The notes beneath the pieces are model-generated. The model saw only the letters and a program-made list of their open reading frames with translations. It had not been told where the DNA came from and made no database searches. 64,000 nucleotides of DNA from Rickettsia sp. Lineage in GTDB: Bacteria > Pseudomonadota > Alphaproteobacteria > Rickettsiales > Rickettsiaceae. Shown here in pieces: positions 59,768 through 64,000 of the stretch. Position 1 is the first letter of the stretch, and every line of letters begins with the position of its first letter. The stretch spans positions 1-64,000 of the forward strand of contig JADHZC010000001.1 in assembly GCA_015657545.1 (NCBI GenBank), in the 5' to 3' direction. The position numbers were made by a program, and so were the translations under genes.

Positions 59768-61879
59768 ATGATCTTGTTATCTGAAGGTTTGTTAGTTTTG
59801 CAATTGCAATATTTGGGTATTAGATTTTTTTTTTTACTTTTACTTTTATCTCTTTCTAATTATATTGTAAAAAAAGATGTTTTTGCCATAGAAAATTCCT
59901 ACCAAGAGTTTAAAATTCTTTTAGAAAAGGATAAAAGATCTTATCTTGATTCTTTCAGTAAAAAAAGTCAAGATAATCAGATTGTAAAATTTTTTAATTT
60001 TTTATCAAAAGGAGATTATAAAAATTCTGATAAAATTGCTAAAAGATTGGACATAGAAATTTTGAACAAGATATTATTATGGCAACAGATAGTAGAATCA
60101 GATTCAAAAAAATTAAATTTTGGAAAAATCACTAAATTTATAGATTCTAATAAGTTTTGGCCTAATAAATATTTGATGATTAGTAATGCAGAAAAATTTA
60201 TTACTGAAAAAAATGATAAAAATAAAGTGGTTAAATGGTTAAATAAATATTCTCCTCAAACAAAGAAAGCCTCTTTATTGCATATCAAAATTCTTAAAAA
60301 AAATGCCAAAGATAAGAATGATATTTTACGTTTAGAAAAATTGATAAAATCATATTGGCTCAAATATGATATTGATACAAAAAAATTCTCTTCTATTAAT
60401 ATTAAAATTTCTCAGCAAGATTATATAAAAAAGATAGATGATTATCTTTGGCAAGGAGATGTAATATCCGCTAAAAAATATAAAAAATTTCTTCCTAAAG
60501 AATATCTAGCCAATATCTTTTTAGTGGAAAAGATATTAGGAAGTCATAAGATTGTTAAAAATCTTTTTTATCATATAAAAGAAGAATATGCTCTCCCTAG
60601 TTTAATATATCATTATTTAAAATTTCATAAGACAAAATTGTTAGACTCAGATGAAATTATAATGGCTCTTAGGATTGCTAGTAAGGATCTTAGAAAAATT
60701 GATGAATTTTCTAAGCTTCAAAATTTTTTTATAAGAGAGTTTTTGTTTCGAAAAGAGTATTTAGAAGCTTATAAGATAGCATCTAATAACTTTATGCAAA
60801 CGAAATTAGCTTCTAGTGAAAATGAATTTTTAGCAGGATGGATTGCTTTAAATTTTCTTAAAAAACCTCAATTATCTTTGAAACATTTTTCAAAATTTCA
60901 TCAAATTGTCAGTTCTTATACTAGCAAAGCAAAATCTTATTATTGGATAGGAAGAGTTTATGAAGCTTTAAATTTAGATTCTCAAGCTAAAGAAAATTTT
61001 TTACATTCTTCTAAATATAGTCTTAATTTTTATGGTCAAATATCAGCTAAAAAACTTGGTTTGAAGGGTTCAGAAAATATAATGGCTCAAAAAGTTGAAT
61101 ATAAGAATTTTCAACTAAATAAAAATATTCCACTACAAGAGGTAAAAAAAGCAATAATTCTGATTCAAAATTACGGTAAAAAATCTTTAGGTCATAATAA
61201 GATGTTAGAAGATTTTGTTATAGGGATTATTCCTAATTTGCGCACTCAAGAGGAGTTTTATTCTTTATTTGCATTGATAGACACTGATAATAAAGATGAA
61301 AATACTTATTTAAAAGCTTTGTTAGGAAGAGCTGCTTTATCAAAGGGCATAATAGAAGAGAAACTTTTATTTCCTACTCCTTATAATGGTGTTAAATTTT
61401 CTGCAGAAAAGGCTTTGGTTTATAGTATTATAAGGCAGGAATCTAATTTTAATAAATTTGCTATAAGTGTAAGTAATGCTTATGGATTAATGCAAGTTAT
61501 AGAACCTACTGGGAAAGAGGTATGCAAAGAACTTAAAATTAAATTTGATTTGAATAAATTAAAAAAAGACCCTATATATAATATGGTGATAGGGAGCCAT
61601 TATATTAATTCTAGAATTAAAGAGTTTAAAGGATCTTATATACTTGGAATAGCATCCTACAATGCTGGTCCTCATAATGTTAAAAAATGGATAACAAAAT
61701 ATAATGATCCAAGAAAATTAAAATCATTAGAAAAAATTATAGATTGGATAGAGTCTATACCTTTTAATGAAACTAGAAATTATGTAATGAGAGTAATAGA
61801 AAATTTACATTTTTATCATAAAATTTTATCAAAAGATAATAATTTTAAAATAGAGCAATATATAATGAATAAAAGATGA
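59768..61879 (+). CDS. slt: Soluble lytic murein transglycosylase
   Basis: ALVYSIIRQESNFNKFAISVSNAYGLMQVIEPTGKEV, GIASYNAGPHNVKKWI, IPFNETRNYVMRVIENLHFY. Confidence 0.92.
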   Translation: MILLSEGLLVLQLQYLGIRFFFLLLLLSLSNYIVKKDVFAIENSYQEFKILLEKDKRSYLDSFSKKSQDNQIVKFFNFLSKGDYKNSDKIAKRLDIEILNKILLWQQIVESDSKKLNFGKITKFIDSNKFWPNKYLMISNAEKFITEKNDKNKVVKWLNKYSPQTKKASLLHIKILKKNAKDKNDILRLEKLIKSYWLKYDIDTKKFSSINIKISQQDYIKKIDDYLWQGDVISAKKYKKFLPKEYLANIFLVEKILGSHKIVKNLFYHIKEEYALPSLIYHYLKFHKTKLLDSDEIIMALRIASKDLRKIDEFSKLQNFFIREFLFRKEYLEAYKIASNNFMQTKLASSENEFLAGWIALNFLKKPQLSLKHFSKFHQIVSSYTSKAKSYYWIGRVYEALNLDSQAKENFLHSSKYSLNFYGQISAKKLGLKGSENIMAQKVEYKNFQLNKNIPLQEVKKAIILIQNYGKKSLGHNKMLEDFVIGIIPNLRTQEEFYSLFALIDTDNKDENTYLKALLGRAALSKGIIEEKLLFPTPYNGVKFSAEKALVYSIIRQESNFNKFAISVSNAYGLMQVIEPTGKEVCKELKIKFDLNKLKKDPIYNMVIGSHYINSRIKEFKGSYILGIASYNAGPHNVKKWITKYNDPRKLKSLEKIIDWIESIPFNETRNYVMRVIENLHFYHKILSKDNNFKIEQYIMNKR

Positions 61880-62014
61880 CAAAGGAAATTTGTGAAGTTT
61901 TGATGTACAAAATAATCATATGATTGACAGAGGAAGGCTTTTTTATATAATTGACCTATATCTTGGTTTGGAATTTCTTTAGAAATCTTTTTTTAGATAA
62001 ATAATTTGATATTT

Positions 62015-62091
62015 GGGTTTGTAGCTCAGTTGGTTAGAGCACACGTCTGATAAGCGTGAGGTCAGAAGTTCAATTCTTCTCAAGCCCACCA
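62015..62091 (+). tRNA. tRNA-Ile (GAT), CCA encoded
   Basis: GGGTTTG TA GCTC...GAGC, anticodon arm CACGTCTGATAAGCGTG (GAT), GTTCAATTC T-arm, CAAGCCC A CCA. Confidence 0.96.
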
Positions 62092-62107
62092 TGGATCTTC
62101 TTATAGA

Positions 62108-63319
62108 ATGTATAAAAACGACAAAGGTACAATTGTTTTTGATATTGGAGATAGTAAAATTGCTGTTATTTGTGCTAATATTATTTCTGAAACAGAAATT
62201 GATTTAGTACATTGTAATGTCTATTCCCCTGAGGGTTTTAATGGAGGGTGCGTTACTAATATGGAAAGGGCTTCTCATAACTTGTCTTATATTATTTATA
62301 ATTTGGAAAAAGATTATAAGAAAACTGTTAAAGAAGTAACATTAGTAATTTCTCCACAATTAGTAAAGTCTTATTATGTATCAGTCAAAAAATCTATTGA
62401 TAATAAAATAATAGATCAAAATATTTTAGATAAAATATATGAAGAAGCTTTAAGCAAAATTTCTTGTTCAGACAAAGATGTTTTGCATTATTTTCCTATA
62501 GAATTTTTATTGGATGAAAGTTATGTAGTTGAAAATCCTTTAGGTCTTATTGCTCAAAAGATAGAATGTAAAATACATTTTATAACATCTAATAAAATAT
62601 TACTTAGGAATATTGTAAATTGTTTTGCAAGAGTAAATGTAGAAATAAAAGAATTTATACTTTCTTCTTATGTACTTGGAAAAAATATGAAATTAAAATA
62701 TCAAAAAAGTAATTCATTGATTCTAGATATAGGTTGTAAATATAGTAGTTTCACTATTTTTCATGGCGAGAGTCCTGTATATACTAGCTATGTAATGCTA
62801 GGAGGAGAAAATATTACGAAAAAAATAGCTTCTAAATTCTTACTGAGTATGAATTCTGCAGAGAAAATAAAAATTTTATACGGGAATGCAATATTAGATA
62901 ATTTGCCTAAAGACGATATAATTAAGATTGATCGTGAAGATTTTGATCTGCATAGGCAAGATATTATTTTAAATTCTCTAGAATTATCAGAGATAATTAA
63001 TAGTGAATTAGATCATATATTACAACAGCTTTCCTCTTTATATTATAAACTAGGAATAGAAGAACAACTAAATGTAGATACAGTTTCTCTTTGTGGAGGA
63101 TGTTCTAATATTAATAGAACAAGACAGCTTGCAATAGAATATTTTTCTAAACCAGTAAGAGTTATGAACTTTTTATTAGATATTCCAATATCTAATAATT
63201 TAGATCATGCTTCAACAATACATGTTACTAATATGGTAAAATTTATTGCTTCTGGAACAAGATTTAAGTATGGTGGTAAGATAAAATTAAAGAATTTTTG
63301 GAAATGGTTAACCTACTGA
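62108..63319 (+). CDS. ftsA: Cell division protein FtsA
   Basis: TIVFDIGDSKIAVICANI, NSLILDIGCKYSSFTIFHGESPVYTSYVMLGGENITKKIA, SLCGGCSNI. Confidence 0.93.
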   Translation: MYKNDKGTIVFDIGDSKIAVICANIISETEIDLVHCNVYSPEGFNGGCVTNMERASHNLSYIIYNLEKDYKKTVKEVTLVISPQLVKSYYVSVKKSIDNKIIDQNILDKIYEEALSKISCSDKDVLHYFPIEFLLDESYVVENPLGLIAQKIECKIHFITSNKILLRNIVNCFARVNVEIKEFILSSYVLGKNMKLKYQKSNSLILDIGCKYSSFTIFHGESPVYTSYVMLGGENITKKIASKFLLSMNSAEKIKILYGNAILDNLPKDDIIKIDREDFDLHRQDIILNSLELSEIINSELDHILQQLSSLYYKLGIEEQLNVDTVSLCGGCSNINRTRQLAIEYFSKPVRVMNFLLDIPISNNLDHASTIHVTNMVKFIASGTRFKYGGKIKLKNFWKWLTY

Positions 63320-63351
63320 TTTAATTTTTCACTTTCAAAAATAGTTGTAGT

Positions 63352-64000
63352 ATGAGTAACAAAATGTGGTTTTTATTATTTTTTGTATTAATAATTTTTG
63401 TTGTTTCAATAGTAATTTCCTATATTAGAAATACAAATTTTTATTATTCTGGGCCAGAAACGGACCATTTTAAAAATGGGAAATTTTTTAACAATTTTAA
63501 TACTTCGGATAAAAGAAAGAAATTTTATCAGGTGATGTTGTGGTATTTAAAAAGGCAACATAAACCTTGGAAAAATATAGATAATCAAAATTTTGATATT
63601 CCACCCAAAAAGATTTTATCATCTAATCTTAGAGTCAGTAATATAGGGCATAATAGTTTTTTGATTCAAACAGAGGGTCTTAATATTTTAATGGATCCTG
63701 TTTGGTCTGATAGGGCTAGTCCATTTAGCTTTGTTGGCCCTAAAAGATACAGTCAGCCAGGCATTAAATTTGAAGATCTTCCTTTTATAGATGTGGTTTG
63801 GGTAAGTCATAACCATTATGATCATATGGATTTGAAAACTTTAGATAGATTATGGAATAAATTTAAACCTAGAATCATAACTCCTTTAGGGAATGATACT
63901 ATAATTCGTTCTTATAATAAAAACATCGAATGTGAAAGTTATGATTGGTATGATAAGGTTAGAATTAGTGATTCTGTTTCTTTTAATTTAAAACCTGCTC
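63352..64000 (+). CDS. NAPE-PLD/UlaG-like metallo-beta-lactamase-fold hydrolase, cut by right edge
   Basis: MSNKMWFLLFFVLIIFVVSIV..., NIGHNSFLIQTEGLNILMDPVWSDRASPF, VWVSHNHYDHMDLKTL (HxHxDH). Confidence 0.9.
   Translation, partial: MSNKMWFLLFFVLIIFVVSIVISYIRNTNFYYSGPETDHFKNGKFFNNFNTSDKRKKFYQVMLWYLKRQHKPWKNIDNQNFDIPPKKILSSNLRVSNIGHNSFLIQTEGLNILMDPVWSDRASPFSFVGPKRYSQPGIKFEDLPFIDVVWVSHNHYDHMDLKTLDRLWNKFKPRIITPLGNDTIIRSYNKNIECESYDWYDKVRISDSVSFNLKPA

Overview
This AT-rich 64 kb window is almost certainly from an obligate intracellular Rickettsiales-like alphaproteobacterium. That is inferred from a Tlc-type ATP/ADP translocase, a Tim44-domain protein, tandem NifS/IscS, ankyrin proteins, GTA/phage-like remnants and many MFS carriers. 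Recognisable housekeeping genes: yidD, ddl, ftsQ, aminopeptidase P, kefB-like, iscS, fabZ, COQ10/RatA-like, rbfA, infB, nusA, thrS, yraN, hemF, ampG-like, rimM, mdh, truA, fabD, slt, tRNA-Ile(GAT) and ftsA. Accessory content: (i) a >3.1 kb secreted coiled-coil/ankyrin ORF cut by the left edge; (ii) a portal / small ORF / large terminase cluster whose portal 3' end is decaying; (iii) a candidate RiPP locus at 40.2-44.9 kb: small Gly/Cys/Trp-containing precursor, radical SAM/SPASM maturase, an apparently catalytically dead M61-like protein and an outer-membrane-like protein; (iv) IS200/IS605-type material, with one decayed tnpA/tnpB copy, one tnpB fossil and three homologous right-end/omegaRNA-like segments; one matched left-end/right-end pair encloses a sugar-kinase-like (AmgK-like) gene and an FHS sugar permease instead of transposase genes; (v) an 850-aa repeat protein with two tandem-repeat blocks that show higher-order duplication. 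All family calls come from reading the sequence only; no searches were run.
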